From assembly GCA_902727985.1 (NCBI GenBank), contig CACVAY010000117.1, positions 1 through 64,000 on the forward strand: DNA of 64,000 nucleotides, read 5' to 3'. The notes under the pieces were generated by a model that was given only the letters and a program-made list of their open reading frames with translations, searched no databases and had not been told where the DNA came from. This DNA comes from an uncultured Thiotrichaceae bacterium (lineage in GTDB: Bacteria > Pseudomonadota > Gammaproteobacteria > Thiotrichales > Thiotrichaceae). Shown in pieces: positions 54,913 through 63,672 of the stretch (its first letter is position 1; each line of letters opens with the position of its first letter). The translations under genes and the position numbers were made by a program.

Positions 54913-55410
54913 TTACTTCACTTTTACGCGATAAGTATAAAGCTGTTTACCACCTGCTTTAAGGGAATTACTCACTCTCCAGCGTAAATGTGTGTATTTT
55001 TCTGCTGCTACAACGACAGTTTCCATCTTTCCTGCGTTATTCTTAACTTGACGAGTCACGGGTGTTTTCTCGTAAGTCTTTCCACCATCAATACTCACCA
55101 AAAAGTTACTAGGAATTTGCGTACTTGCCGTCTTCCCCAAGTAACTTGTGTTCCCTGGAATTGGCCCTGTAACAGCCAACCCGCTTAACGCCTTCTGACC
55201 CGTGTTTTTGTAAACCAGTTGGTATTCAATAACCTGTCCTGGCTCTGCTAATTTTGATGACTTGAGAACTTCTTTGCCTTGTTGGTTTGTCTTAACCACA
55301 AACGCCATCATCTCACTGACCAATGGCCCTTGTGATTGTTTCGCCGCAACAGCAACCGTAGTACCTAGTGCCCCCAAAAATGTGAGTGTGAATAACATCT
55401 TCTTTAACAT
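54913..55410 (-). CDS. Small secreted DUF11-domain protein
   Basis: 165 residues with an AGGGGCTGTT leader giving a good ribosome site. Signal peptide (about 5-22, MLFTLTFLGALGTTVAVA). A single DUF11-like domain (VIEYQLVYKNTGQKALSGLA, GPIPGNTSY) makes up the mature part and ends LYTYRVKVK, similar to the last strand of the giant proteins. It may be a small subunit or free version of the domain used repeatedly next door. Its own promoter is likely, as a long AT-rich region lies upstream. Confidence 0.82.
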   Translation of the reverse strand: MLKKMLFTLTFLGALGTTVAVAAKQSQGPLVSEMMAFVVKTNQQGKEVLKSSKLAEPGQVIEYQLVYKNTGQKALSGLAVTGPIPGNTSYLGKTASTQIPSNFLVSIDGGKTYEKTPVTRQVKNNAGKMETVVVAAEKYTHLRWRVSNSLKAGGKQLYTYRVKVK

Positions 55411-56143
55411 AACAGCCCCTTATGAGTGTTTTTTTATATTGTTTTGCACCGACTAAATAATATTATGAAAATTTAAGAACCTCATAACTCATATGAGGTA
55501 TGTCCTTTTCATTAAGTGCAAAGTGTAAATCGACTAGTGAATATTTCTCTGCAGACTAGTCAAACCGCAACCAATCTTATTGGTCGTTTTTTTTAGCCTG
55601 ATTAGTCTAGCCTTGAGTCTATGAATATTAAGTGAATAAAGCCTATTCTATATAACCACTTATCTTAAAAAACGAAAAAAATCACCGTTATTTATCGACC
55701 AAAGGTGGTTCAAAAATACTGACAGTCGGTACAAAAATTTATCAAAGCATTGATAAAAATCTATCTTTTCAGAGCAATAATTAAGCCCCTGACATAAAGA
55801 AACTCTGATCAAGTCTAATTTCTTTGGAATCGGAACTTTACTCCCGCCCTTCGTAGTTTATTTTCAATATGTTAGGCGAGGCTAAAGCCTCGATTCCAAT
55901 ATTGTTTGGACTTGATCGGGGGTTCCATAAAGAATCTAACTGGCAGAACAACTTACGTTTTTCCGTATTGCCTATAAAAATGTGACCTCATAGAATAGCT
56001 ATTTCGCTTCTTTCAAGAGAATTCTGAAAAATTACGCACAATTTTCTCACGCCATCCTTTCGTGCAAAGGGCTCATACTGTTAGTATTCCTGCTTTATAT
56101 CTCTGCTCAATACATTCACGACTTTTAGTGCCCCCAAAAAAAC
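55411..56143. other. Intergenic region with nested palindrome
   Basis: No gene. The main structure is the nested inverted repeat at 55807-55917 (listed separately). The rest is AT-rich and should hold the promoters of the small DUF11 gene (minus) and yajR (plus). Confidence 0.5.
55807..55917. repeat. Nested inverted repeat (REP/MITE-like)
   Basis: Three nested arms: GATCAAGTC at 55807-55815 with GACTTGATC at 55909-55917; TTGGAATCG at 55824-55832 with CGATTCCAA at 55891-55899; and an inner CGAGGCTAAAGCCTCG hairpin near the right arm. The whole can fold into one cruciform of about 110 bp. Similar palindromes are often scattered genome repeats moved by a REP-type transposase. Confidence 0.7.
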
Positions 56144-57496
56144 ATGAATTCACAGGAAAAACGTACAGCCTTTTCACTTGCCACCGTCTATGCTTTTCGG
56201 ATGCTGGGCTTATTTATGATCTTGCCTGTTTTACCGCTTTATACCGATTCATTACAAGATGTTACGCCTTTTCTGATTGGTGTTGCGATAGGGGTTTACG
56301 GCTTAACTCAGGCTGCTTTTCAAATCCCGCTTGGCTTGCTTTCAGATAAGATTGGTCGCAAACCGGTCATTATTGGTGGCTTAGCAGTGTTTGCTATTGG
56401 GGGCGCTATTGCCGCGCTGGCTAACGATAATATTTACCTCATTATCCTTGGTCGTGCGATACAAGGAATGGGGGCTATAGCTGCGGCGACGATGGCATTG
56501 GCGGCGGATCTAACACGTGAGGAAAATCGTGCGAAGGTAATGGCGTTTATTGGAATGAGTATAGGACTCGCTTTCATGCTTGCCATGATTTTGGGGCCAC
56601 TGATTAATAGTTGGACGGGCATCTCTGGTATCTTCTGGGTTACCAGTATGATGGCCTTATGCGGCATTATCCTTATTCGTTATACTGTACCAACACCAGC
56701 CACATCGTTTAGCCATCGTGATGCGGGCATTATTAGCGGCTATCTTAAACCTGCTTTGACGAACCCATCTTTATTACGTATTGACCTTGGCGTTTTCCTT
56801 TTACATGCGATTATGACCGCAAATTTCACGGTCATTCCTATCATTCTGCGTGATCACCTTGGCTTTGAGGTGATTAATCACTGGAAAGTATACTTACCCG
56901 TATTTGTAGTATCCTTTGTACTTTCCGTGCCCTTGATTATTTTGGCTGAGAAATACCGTAAGATTAAATCCGTGCTTCTCATTAGCATCTGCCTACTCAT
57001 TGCCGCCCAGATATTACTAGCATCACAATTCACGATGCTTGAACCGATGTTACTTGGGTTCTTACTGTTCTTCGTTGGCTTTAATTTCCTCGAAGCAGTA
57101 CTACCTTCTTTGGTTGCTAAATACTCAACAGTTGATACAAAAGGCACGGCTATGGGGGTGTTCAGCACCTCTCAATTTAGCGGCATTTTTGTAGGAGGCG
57201 TTCTGGCAGGGACCATCAGCATGGTATGGGGCATAAGCGGTGTCCTTATTTTAGGCGGCATCTTGGCTTCTTTATGGTTGCTCATTGCTTTCTCTTTACC
57301 TATCCCTCAGTTTTACAAAACGAAGGTCATTCGTTTGCATGCACGTTTCATTAAAACACCTGAGGACACATCAAGGGCTTTGTTATTGATTCCGGGCGTT
57401 AAGGAAGTCTCAATTGCTATAGAAGAAAGTGTTGCTTATCTAAAAGTAGAAAGCAAAGAACTCGATAACAACGCGCTCAAGATATACTCTTCTTAG
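56144..57496 (+). CDS. yajR: MFS transporter YajR with C-terminal soluble domain
   Basis: 450 residues, close in length and sequence to E. coli YajR. Twelve membrane segments occupy residues about 13-395. Typical blocks are YAFRMLGLFMILPVLPLYTD (TM1), GVYGLTQAAFQIPLGLLSDK with the MFS motif A, and LGRAIQGMGAIAAATMALAA. A C-terminal ferredoxin-like (YAM) domain follows (about 400-450, RALLLIPGVKEVSIAIEES). The natural substrate of YajR is not established. It is monocistronic and convergent with the esterase gene. Confidence 0.9.
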   Translation: MNSQEKRTAFSLATVYAFRMLGLFMILPVLPLYTDSLQDVTPFLIGVAIGVYGLTQAAFQIPLGLLSDKIGRKPVIIGGLAVFAIGGAIAALANDNIYLIILGRAIQGMGAIAAATMALAADLTREENRAKVMAFIGMSIGLAFMLAMILGPLINSWTGISGIFWVTSMMALCGIILIRYTVPTPATSFSHRDAGIISGYLKPALTNPSLLRIDLGVFLLHAIMTANFTVIPIILRDHLGFEVINHWKVYLPVFVVSFVLSVPLIILAEKYRKIKSVLLISICLLIAAQILLASQFTMLEPMLLGFLLFFVGFNFLEAVLPSLVAKYSTVDTKGTAMGVFSTSQFSGIFVGGVLAGTISMVWGISGVLILGGILASLWLLIAFSLPIPQFYKTKVIRLHARFIKTPEDTSRALLLIPGVKEVSIAIEESVAYLKVESKELDNNALKIYSS

Positions 57497-57600
57497 ACTG
57501 TTTTTTGAGCACATCGTTAGCGTAGATTAACCCTCCATTCGTATGCGTACATCTCATAAATAACCCCGAGTTATTCCCCATGCCCCTTCTTGACGCTATC

Positions 57601-58263
57601 TCAAGAGAGCAATGCGATTATCTCTTTTCCTATATCTTCAATCTCTTCCATCACCACACTATGTTCCATCGGGTAGGTACGATAAGTACATTTATAGCCC
57701 ATATGTTTAAGTACATCTCTGGCTTGCTGACCAAGAAACTCAGGTACAACCGGATCCTTCGTACCATGGAAAATATGTACGGGAATATCATCATTCGCAG
57801 CGTGAGTTTCGATCGTTTCAGCTGTTGCAAAATAGGTTGATAGCGCCAGAATCCCAGCAAGAGGTTTTGCGTAGCTCAAACCACACTGATAAGCCACAGC
57901 TCCTCCTTGCGAAAAACCAGCGAGAATAATCTTTTCTGAAGGAATACCCCTTGCAATTTCACGATCAATCAAATCTGCTATCGCTTGTGAGGATGCTTCC
58001 AGTTGCGCAACATCCACTTTACGCTCAAGACTCATTTCAAGAATGTCATACCAAGCTGGCATCACATACCCGTTATTAATCGTCACTGGCATTTTTGGCG
58101 CATGTGGGAAGATAAAACGAACTGCCAAGTCATCGGGTATATGCAACTCTGGAGCAATAGATGCAAAGTCATGACCATCTGCGCCCAATCCATGTAACCA
58201 GATAATTGCTGCTTTTGCGGCTTGCTTAGGCTCTTGCTCTACGGCAGGTAGGTATTCCATCAT
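57601..58263 (-). CDS. Carboxylesterase of the alpha/beta-hydrolase fold
   Basis: 220 residues. The phospholipase/carboxylesterase family pattern is complete: AIIWLHGLGADGHDF, FPHAPKMPVTINNGY, the nucleophile elbow GFSQGG, the acidic residue in HGTKDPVVP, and the His in YPMEHSV. Such enzymes hydrolyse short acyl esters. The start overlaps the queE stop by one base (TAATG), so the two are coupled, although no metabolic link to queuosine is known. Confidence 0.9.
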   Translation of the reverse strand: MMEYLPAVEQEPKQAAKAAIIWLHGLGADGHDFASIAPELHIPDDLAVRFIFPHAPKMPVTINNGYVMPAWYDILEMSLERKVDVAQLEASSQAIADLIDREIARGIPSEKIILAGFSQGGAVAYQCGLSYAKPLAGILALSTYFATAETIETHAANDDIPVHIFHGTKDPVVPEFLGQQARDVLKHMGYKCTYRTYPMEHSVVMEEIEDIGKEIIALLS

Positions 58264-58907
58264 TAATGTCCTGGTTCATCATTCCAAAGAAGTTTGTGTA
58301 ATTGCATCTGAAAACGCACCGGCAAGTTATCTTCTAATACCCATTCCGCCAAGTCCTGCGCTTCGACTTCACCATAGCTTGGTGATACCAGCACTTCGCA
58401 GCGATCATAGAGGGAATACGTTTCTGCAATATCTTTAAACCATTCATAATCTTCACGACTACAAAGAACCACTTTGATTTCATCGTGCGGGGTAATGTAA
58501 TTGAGGTTTTCCCAAAGGTTTTTATCGGCTTCCGCTGAATCAGGCGTTTTTATATCCATGACCTTTTTCACTCTTGCATCAACCTGCTCAAGAGAAATGG
58601 CACCACTGGTTTCCATGGACACCTGATAATTCTCCTCACAGAGACGATCCAACAACGCCACACAATTTGCTTGTGCCATGGGTTCTCCGCCAGTTACACA
58701 GATATATTTGGCCTTAAAACTGGCAATTTTCTCAAGAATGGCATCTATTGAGAAGACTTCCCCACCTGTAAATGCATATTCAGTATCACAATATTGGCAG
58801 CGTAGCGGACAACCTGTGAGACGCACAAAGACAGTGGGTAAGCCTACAGTGCTAGATTCGCCTTGTAGGGAATAGAAGATTTCGGTGATTCTGAGACTCA
58901 TTTCCAT
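58263..58907 (-). CDS. queE: 7-carboxy-7-deazaguanine synthase
   Basis: 214 residues. The radical-SAM cysteines are C33, C37 and C40 (CPLRCQYC), followed by ICVTGGEPM. The N-terminal ITEIFYSLQGESSTVGLP is typical of QueE. The enzyme converts CPH4 to CDG in the biosynthesis of queuosine and other 7-deazaguanines. It lies downstream of cpoB in the usual tol-pal-queE order, 156 bp apart with a strong hairpin between. The other queuosine genes are not in the window. Confidence 0.93.
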   Translation of the reverse strand: MEMSLRITEIFYSLQGESSTVGLPTVFVRLTGCPLRCQYCDTEYAFTGGEVFSIDAILEKIASFKAKYICVTGGEPMAQANCVALLDRLCEENYQVSMETSGAISLEQVDARVKKVMDIKTPDSAEADKNLWENLNYITPHDEIKVVLCSREDYEWFKDIAETYSLYDRCEVLVSPSYGEVEAQDLAEWVLEDNLPVRFQMQLHKLLWNDEPGH

Positions 58908-58982
58908 AGCGGGAGTCTAGTGTATTGATGACTCGGAATGAAGTCTTTTATCTGAGCCTTAAAGCATTGTAGAAAAGTTTAT

Positions 58983-59020
58983 TAGCTATAAAACGGAACT
59001 GCTGCGCCGTTTTATAGCTA
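58983..59020 (-). terminator. Perfect 14-bp hairpin between cpoB and queE
   Basis: TAGCTATAAAACGG at 58983-58996 pairs exactly with CCGTTTTATAGCTA at 59007-59020. No T-run follows on the minus strand. It probably reduces read-through from the tol-pal operon into queE. Confidence 0.6.
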
Positions 59021-59063
59021 CGTAAAATAGCTAAACGTAAATCTCACTATCAACAAGTAAGAA

Positions 59064-59810
59064 CTAATGTCCTTCAGCTTTCATCTGATCTAAACGTTTC
59101 TGTGCTAATTTAGCCGCATTACTTTTTGGAAAGTAACGCAACACATCGTTAAAGGTACGACGTGCAAGATTCCAGTCTTTCACAGCATAGAAGCTATAAC
59201 CTAGCTTTACTGCCGCATCAGGCGCTTTACGACCTTTCTTATACTTATTCAGCACCACAATAAATGAGTCGATCGCACCACGATAGTCTTTCTTCGAGTA
59301 CTTCGCTTCACCGATCCAGTAATGCGCATTCTCAGCGAGTGGATCTGTAGGGTATTTCTTCAAGAAATTTTCAAACGCTTTAATCCCTATCCCATGATCT
59401 CTCTTTAAGGTCGCATAGGCTTGATTGTAATCTGCCTTGACATTAACTTTTGTCGGTGTCGCGGGTTTCTGAGCAGCAACGGGGGCTGGTTTTACTGGCT
59501 CTTTCTTGACTGGAGGCCGTGCGGGAATGGCTGCTCTAGCTTGAGGAGCCGCAGTAGCCTTTGCTGACGCCTGCTTTTTAATACGCTCATCTAAGGCTAA
59601 AAATGTTTGTTTCTGACTTTGACGCAGGTCACCAAGACCTTTACGCAAGGTTTCGTTTTCACCGCGTAACTCATCAATCTCCTTACCCATTGATTCTAGT
59701 CGCTGGTAAAGCTCACTAATGGCACTCGCCTGATTTGCCTGAGCACTGGTGATCAAGCCACCCAACAAAAAGCTCATAAAAATGGTTTTCATAAAAAACG
59801 ATACTTGCAT
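59064..59810 (-). CDS. cpoB: CpoB (YbgF), Tol-Pal coordinator
   Basis: 248 residues from the ATG at 59810, which has AGGAG at good distance (a second ATG six codons on has none). Signal peptide to about residue 25 (SAQA). A coiled-coil segment (about 30-70, YQRLESMGKEIDELRGENE) is followed by a Pro/Ala-rich linker and a C-terminal TPR domain (about 130-245, AYATLKRDHGIGIKAFENFL). CpoB links Tol-driven outer-membrane constriction with PBP1B-mediated peptidoglycan synthesis. Spacing from pal is 9 bp. Confidence 0.93.
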   Translation of the reverse strand: MQVSFFMKTIFMSFLLGGLITSAQANQASAISELYQRLESMGKEIDELRGENETLRKGLGDLRQSQKQTFLALDERIKKQASAKATAAPQARAAIPARPPVKKEPVKPAPVAAQKPATPTKVNVKADYNQAYATLKRDHGIGIKAFENFLKKYPTDPLAENAHYWIGEAKYSKKDYRGAIDSFIVVLNKYKKGRKAPDAAVKLGYSFYAVKDWNLARRTFNDVLRYFPKSNAAKLAQKRLDQMKAEGH

Positions 59811-59819
59811 AATTAACTC

Positions 59820-60488
59820 CTAACGTGGATATCGGATTTCCACACGTCGATTTTCTGCCCATGATTCTTCATTACTGTTAACACGAATTGGCTTCTCTTC
59901 ACCATATCCGACGATTTCCATCTGCGAACCAGCGATACCCTGGCTTTTTAAATGCCATTCTACCGTTTTCGCACGTTGCTCAGAAAGTGCCACATTATAT
60001 TCACGTGTACCACGTTCGTCAGCATGTCCCTCTAGGCGTATCTGAATATTCGGATACTGTTTCAACAACTTCGCATGGGCATTAAGAACTTGTTGATATT
60101 CGGGCTTAATAGAAGCCTTGTTATATTCAAAATAAATGATGCGCTTAGATAGTGGACTTCTTGGGTTCTTCAAATTTTCCAAGGTAATGGCTGCATTCGC
60201 GTTCGCAGCACCAGCACCAGCACCAGCACCAGCACCAGCACCAGCACCAGCACCAGCACCAGCACCATGTGGGTTATAGTACCCTGCTCCAGTATTCGAT
60301 ACACCACCTCCAACACCATTATTCAAACCACTGGTAGAGCCTGCCCCACCTTGTTGAGAATTCATTGTACTTGTCGCAACCGAACTTCCAGCTTCTGGGA
60401 TGTTATTATCCCTTGATACATTCTGAGTTGAACAAGCAGTCATGAACAAGGCACTGGCAATTGCCATTACTGATAAATGTTTCATCAT
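59820..60488 (-). CDS. pal: Peptidoglycan-associated lipoprotein
   Basis: 222 residues. Lipoprotein signal with lipobox FMTAC (about 15-19). After a low-complexity linker with a Gly-Ala tract come the OmpA-type domain (IIYFEYNKASIKPEYQQ, LEGHADERGTREYN, GEEKPIRVNSNEESWAENRR). Pal tethers the outer membrane to peptidoglycan and is recruited by TolB. The linker is longer than usual because of the hexanucleotide repeat at 60208-60267. Fourth gene of the Tol-Pal operon in view. Confidence 0.95.
   Translation of the reverse strand: MMKHLSVMAIASALFMTACSTQNVSRDNNIPEAGSSVATSTMNSQQGGAGSTSGLNNGVGGGVSNTGAGYYNPHGAGAGAGAGAGAGAGAGAGAANANAAITLENLKNPRSPLSKRIIYFEYNKASIKPEYQQVLNAHAKLLKQYPNIQIRLEGHADERGTREYNVALSEQRAKTVEWHLKSQGIAGSQMEIVGYGEEKPIRVNSNEESWAENRRVEIRYPR
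60208..60267. repeat. Ten exact GCACCA hexanucleotide repeats in pal
   Basis: Ten uninterrupted copies of GCACCA (plus-strand reading) encode alternating Gly and Ala in the linker of Pal. Length changes by slippage would keep the frame and alter only the linker length. Confidence 0.9.
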
Positions 60489-60593
60489 TAATCTCTCTCT
60501 GATTATAGACCTTAGTCTATTTTTTACAATAGGTTATATTGGGTTTATAAAGTAAACTAGCAACTAAACACACCTTCTCACATAAAATGACAG

Positions 60594-61883
60594 CTAGTGA
60601 TATAAAAATGGCGACCATGAAGGGTGTCCAACATTCTGATAGGGTGAATGTAATACCGACTTCTCCAAACCATTTCCACTCGCTACCGCTAGTACATGCT
60701 TTCTCGCGATACCACGCGTTTCATATAGCACCATACCGCCATTAGGCGCAATAGATGGCGATTCATCCAGACTACCTCGGCTAATAACCTCCGATGCTCG
60801 ATTTGTGAGATCCATCAATGCAACCTGAAACTTGCCGCCTTGCTGTCGAATCATGGCCATTTTTTGCCCCTGAATACTGGGCGCTGAATTATATTTACCT
60901 TCAAAGGTTAAGCGCTGTGGCTTACCCGCATTAGCATTTGCCGAGATTTTATAGAGTTGCGGATTACCCCCTCGATCAGAGGTAAAAACAATCGAGCGAC
61001 CATCAGCTGTCCAACTAGGCTCTGTATCAATCGCACGGGAATGTGTTAATCGCGTGAGATTACCATCGGCCAAATTTAGGATATAAATTTCAGGATTACC
61101 CTCGACCGAAAGGCTCAACGCTAATTGACGACCATTCTTAGACCATGCAGGTGAACCATTAATACCCCGTCGTGCCGATACTGTTCGACGTTCTCCCGTC
61201 ATTACATCCTGAATAAATACAGCAGGACGACCTGATTCAAATGACACATAGGCTATACGTCGAGCTTGTGGCCCCCATGCTGTTGACATAATCGGTTCAT
61301 GAGAGGTAACCAAGGTTTGTGGATCATGCCCATCAGCATCTGCAACAATCAGTTTGAAGCTTCTGTTTTCACCCGCACCTTGTGATGCAACATAGGCAAT
61401 ACGCGTATCGAAAGCTCCTCTTACACCGGTAAACTGCTTATAGATTGCATCTGCGGTTTGATGTGCAATACGACGCTGCTTTTGATGATAATTGGTGCGA
61501 AAACCAGTGAGTTTCCGCCCATTATTCATATCGATAATTTCTACTTCAAGATTAAAGCCCTGGCCTATGGGAACGGTCTTACCACGCAATAAAAATTCTG
61601 CGCCTGTTGGCTTCAAGGTCTGAGGATTCAAACTGCCACCGAAAGGGGAAATATAAATAGTCTTTGGTAAAGCGACAAAGCTAAATTGACCACTACGCTT
61701 GAGATCATCCCGAATCACGGTTTGCATTTGCCTTGCTCGCTGATCTCCTTCAAAAGGCGCCATGACTAATTTGAGCCGTGCATCCTCTCCTGATTTATCA
61801 ATCACCAAATCAATATCGGCATGCGTAAATGATGCTACCAATGGTAGTAACAATAATAATGTGAGTTGTAAAAGTTTTTTCAT
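60594..61883 (-). CDS. tolB: TolB periplasmic protein
   Basis: 429 residues. Signal peptide (LLLLLPLVASFTHA) followed by the N-terminal alpha/beta domain (about 24-160) and a beta-propeller with the DPQTLVTSHEPIMSTAWGP and PSWTADGRSIVFTSDRGG repeats. TolB connects TolA with Pal. Its start overlaps the tolA stop by one base (TAATG). The 105 bp between tolB and pal show no strong terminator. Confidence 0.95.
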   Translation of the reverse strand: MKKLLQLTLLLLLPLVASFTHADIDLVIDKSGEDARLKLVMAPFEGDQRARQMQTVIRDDLKRSGQFSFVALPKTIYISPFGGSLNPQTLKPTGAEFLLRGKTVPIGQGFNLEVEIIDMNNGRKLTGFRTNYHQKQRRIAHQTADAIYKQFTGVRGAFDTRIAYVASQGAGENRSFKLIVADADGHDPQTLVTSHEPIMSTAWGPQARRIAYVSFESGRPAVFIQDVMTGERRTVSARRGINGSPAWSKNGRQLALSLSVEGNPEIYILNLADGNLTRLTHSRAIDTEPSWTADGRSIVFTSDRGGNPQLYKISANANAGKPQRLTFEGKYNSAPSIQGQKMAMIRQQGGKFQVALMDLTNRASEVISRGSLDESPSIAPNGGMVLYETRGIARKHVLAVASGNGLEKSVLHSPYQNVGHPSWSPFLYH

Positions 61884-63241
61884 TATCGCTTTAACGTTAG
61901 ATTTAAATTTTGGTCAAATAAGTCATTTCTCGCGGGAATGGGTAAAGGCTCTGCTCGCTTAAAGGCATCCTTAACACTCTCGCAAAATGCCGGAGAGCCT
62001 GTACATTTCAATAACCTGAATTGTTTGATGTGGCCCGAACGTGAAACCCGAATTTTTACTTTCGCCATCATGCCACTGGAAGCTGGTGGTGTTATCCAAC
62101 GTGGCTTAACGTGTCGTATAACTTTACTGCCCCAGTTACCTAGAGCCGCATTCTTTACCGCTTCTGCTTGCGCCCTGGCATTAGCCTCTGCAGCAGCCTT
62201 TGCCTGAGCTTCCGCTCTAGCTTTTGCTAGCTCTCGCGCTTTCGCTTCTGCCTTGGCCTTTGCATCAGCTTTCACATCTGCTTTTTCCCAAACTGGCGCT
62301 TCCTGTTTAGCTTTAGCTTCTTGTTTAGCTTTAGCTTCTTGTCTGGCTTTAGCTTCTTGCCTAGCTTTAGCTTCTTGTCTGGCTTTCGCCTCTTGCCTGG
62401 CTTTCGCTTCTTGTTTAGCTTTCGCTTCTTGTTTGGCTTTCGCTTCTTGTTTGGCTTTGGCTTCTTGCTTAGCTTTGGCTTCTTGCTTGGCCTTGGCTTC
62501 TTGCTTAGCTTTGGCTTCTTGCCTGGCTTTGGCCTCTTGCTTGGCTTTTGCCGCCTTCTCAGCTTTGGCTTCTTGCCTGGCTTTGGCTTCTTGTCTGGCT
62601 TTAGCTTCTTGCCTGGCTTTAGCTTCTTGCCTGGCTTTGGCCTCTTGCCTGGCTTTGGCCTCTTGCCTGGCTTTGGCCTCTTGCCTAGCTTTAGCTTCTT
62701 GCCTGGCTTTGGCTTCTTGCCTGGCTTTGGCTTCTTGCCTGGCTTTAGCTTCTTGCTTGGCTTTGGCCTCTTGCCTGGCTTTGGCCTCTTGCCTGGCTTT
62801 GGCCTCTTGCCTGGCTTTGGCCTCTTGCCTGGCTTTGGCCTCTTGCCTGGCTTTGGCCTCTTGCCTGGCTTTTGCCGCCTTCTCAGCTTTGGCTATTGCT
62901 TCACGATTCTTCCTCTCCTGCTCTTCCTTGATTGCGAATTGTGGAGATGGTTCAATCACTGTCGGCTTTTCCATCTCAGGAACTGAAACTGGAACTTTTG
63001 GCTTAGCTTGAATAGATTCACTCTCTTGTACAGGGTTTGAAGCAGCTTCATTGCTTTCAGGAAGTGCTTTCGATGTAAACGCCTGATTATTGAGAGCGAT
63101 AATCGTCACAGCAACCGGCTGCCCAGTTTCCTGTTGCGCTTGCGGCCAAAACATCCCAATAAAAAACAACGCAAACAAACATAGATGCAACAACCCCGCG
63201 ACGAGGAAAGCACTAGGATGTTTTTTAATGAGCTGAAACAT
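61883..63241 (-). CDS. tolA: TolA with long regular six-residue repeat
   Basis: 452 residues. Membrane anchor (about 10-33, FLVAGLLHLCLFALFFIGMFW), a helical domain II (about 105-345), and a C-terminal domain III (about 370-452) with VKPRWITPPASSGMMAK and SRSGHIKQFRL. Domain II contains about thirty near-identical KARQEA or KAKQEA units, twice preceded by AEKAAKA. E. coli TolA has a less regular helix. TolA spans the periplasm and transmits the proton-motive force from TolQR to TolB and Pal. Confidence 0.93.
   Translation of the reverse strand: MFQLIKKHPSAFLVAGLLHLCLFALFFIGMFWPQAQQETGQPVAVTIIALNNQAFTSKALPESNEAASNPVQESESIQAKPKVPVSVPEMEKPTVIEPSPQFAIKEEQERKNREAIAKAEKAAKARQEAKARQEAKARQEAKARQEAKARQEAKARQEAKAKQEAKARQEAKARQEAKARQEAKARQEAKARQEAKARQEAKARQEAKARQEAKARQEAKARQEAKAEKAAKAKQEAKARQEAKAKQEAKAKQEAKAKQEAKAKQEAKAKQEAKAKQEAKARQEAKARQEAKARQEAKARQEAKAKQEAKAKQEAPVWEKADVKADAKAKAEAKARELAKARAEAQAKAAAEANARAQAEAVKNAALGNWGSKVIRHVKPRWITPPASSGMMAKVKIRVSRSGHIKQFRLLKCTGSPAFCESVKDAFKRAEPLPIPARNDLFDQNLNLTLKR
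62298..62892. repeat. 18-bp tandem repeat array in tolA
   Basis: An 18-bp unit encoding KARQEA/KAKQEA is repeated about thirty times. The array is split into two blocks by copies of an AEKAAKA-coding segment near 62540-62565 and 62870-62892. Synonymous differences between units are few. Confidence 0.88.
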
Positions 63242-63243
63242 GA

Positions 63244-63669
63244 TTATTGAACTTCTTGGCCATCGACTGTTGCGCTATCTGAAATAAAAGCAAAATGACT
63301 TGCTCCCGCCTGTTGAGCTGCCGCCACTGCTTGCATAATGAAACTGTATTGGGCTGCTTGGTCTCCTCGAATATGAATCGCCTGTTTTTTATCCGTAAGT
63401 TTTTCAGAGATGCGTTGGCTTAACTCAGTCACATCAGCCATCTCCTCCTCACCTAAATAGAATTTCCCAGCGGTATCAATACCAATCAGTAACGGTTCTT
63501 GTTCGTTGTCAGTACTTATTGAGTCGGCATTAATTTCAGGAAGATTGATTTCAAGCCCTGTTTGCAACATCGGCGCAGTTACCATAAAGATAATCAACAA
63601 TACAAGCATCACATCGATATAGGGTACGACGTTGAGTTGCGCCATGGCTTTACGTTGACGACGAGCCAT
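63244..63669 (-). CDS. tolR: TolR
   Basis: 141 residues. One membrane helix (about 16-36, YIDVMLVLLIIFMVTAPM) with the essential Asp in it, then the periplasmic domain with INLPEINADSIST. TolR and TolQ form the proton-driven motor that energises TolA. Spacing to tolA is 2 bp. Confidence 0.95.
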   Translation of the reverse strand: MARRQRKAMAQLNVVPYIDVMLVLLIIFMVTAPMLQTGLEINLPEINADSISTDNEQEPLLIGIDTAGKFYLGEEEMADVTELSQRISEKLTDKKQAIHIRGDQAAQYSFIMQAVAAAQQAGASHFAFISDSATVDGQEVQ

Positions 63670-63672
63670 AAT

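Noticed and set aside
62298..62892. CRISPR array
   Set aside because: The 18-bp units follow each other without spacers and keep the tolA frame.
62253..63011. Plus-strand frames of over 220 codons across tolA
   Set aside because: They are antisense readings of the repeat array, giving an artificial LASC-type or GF-rich protein.
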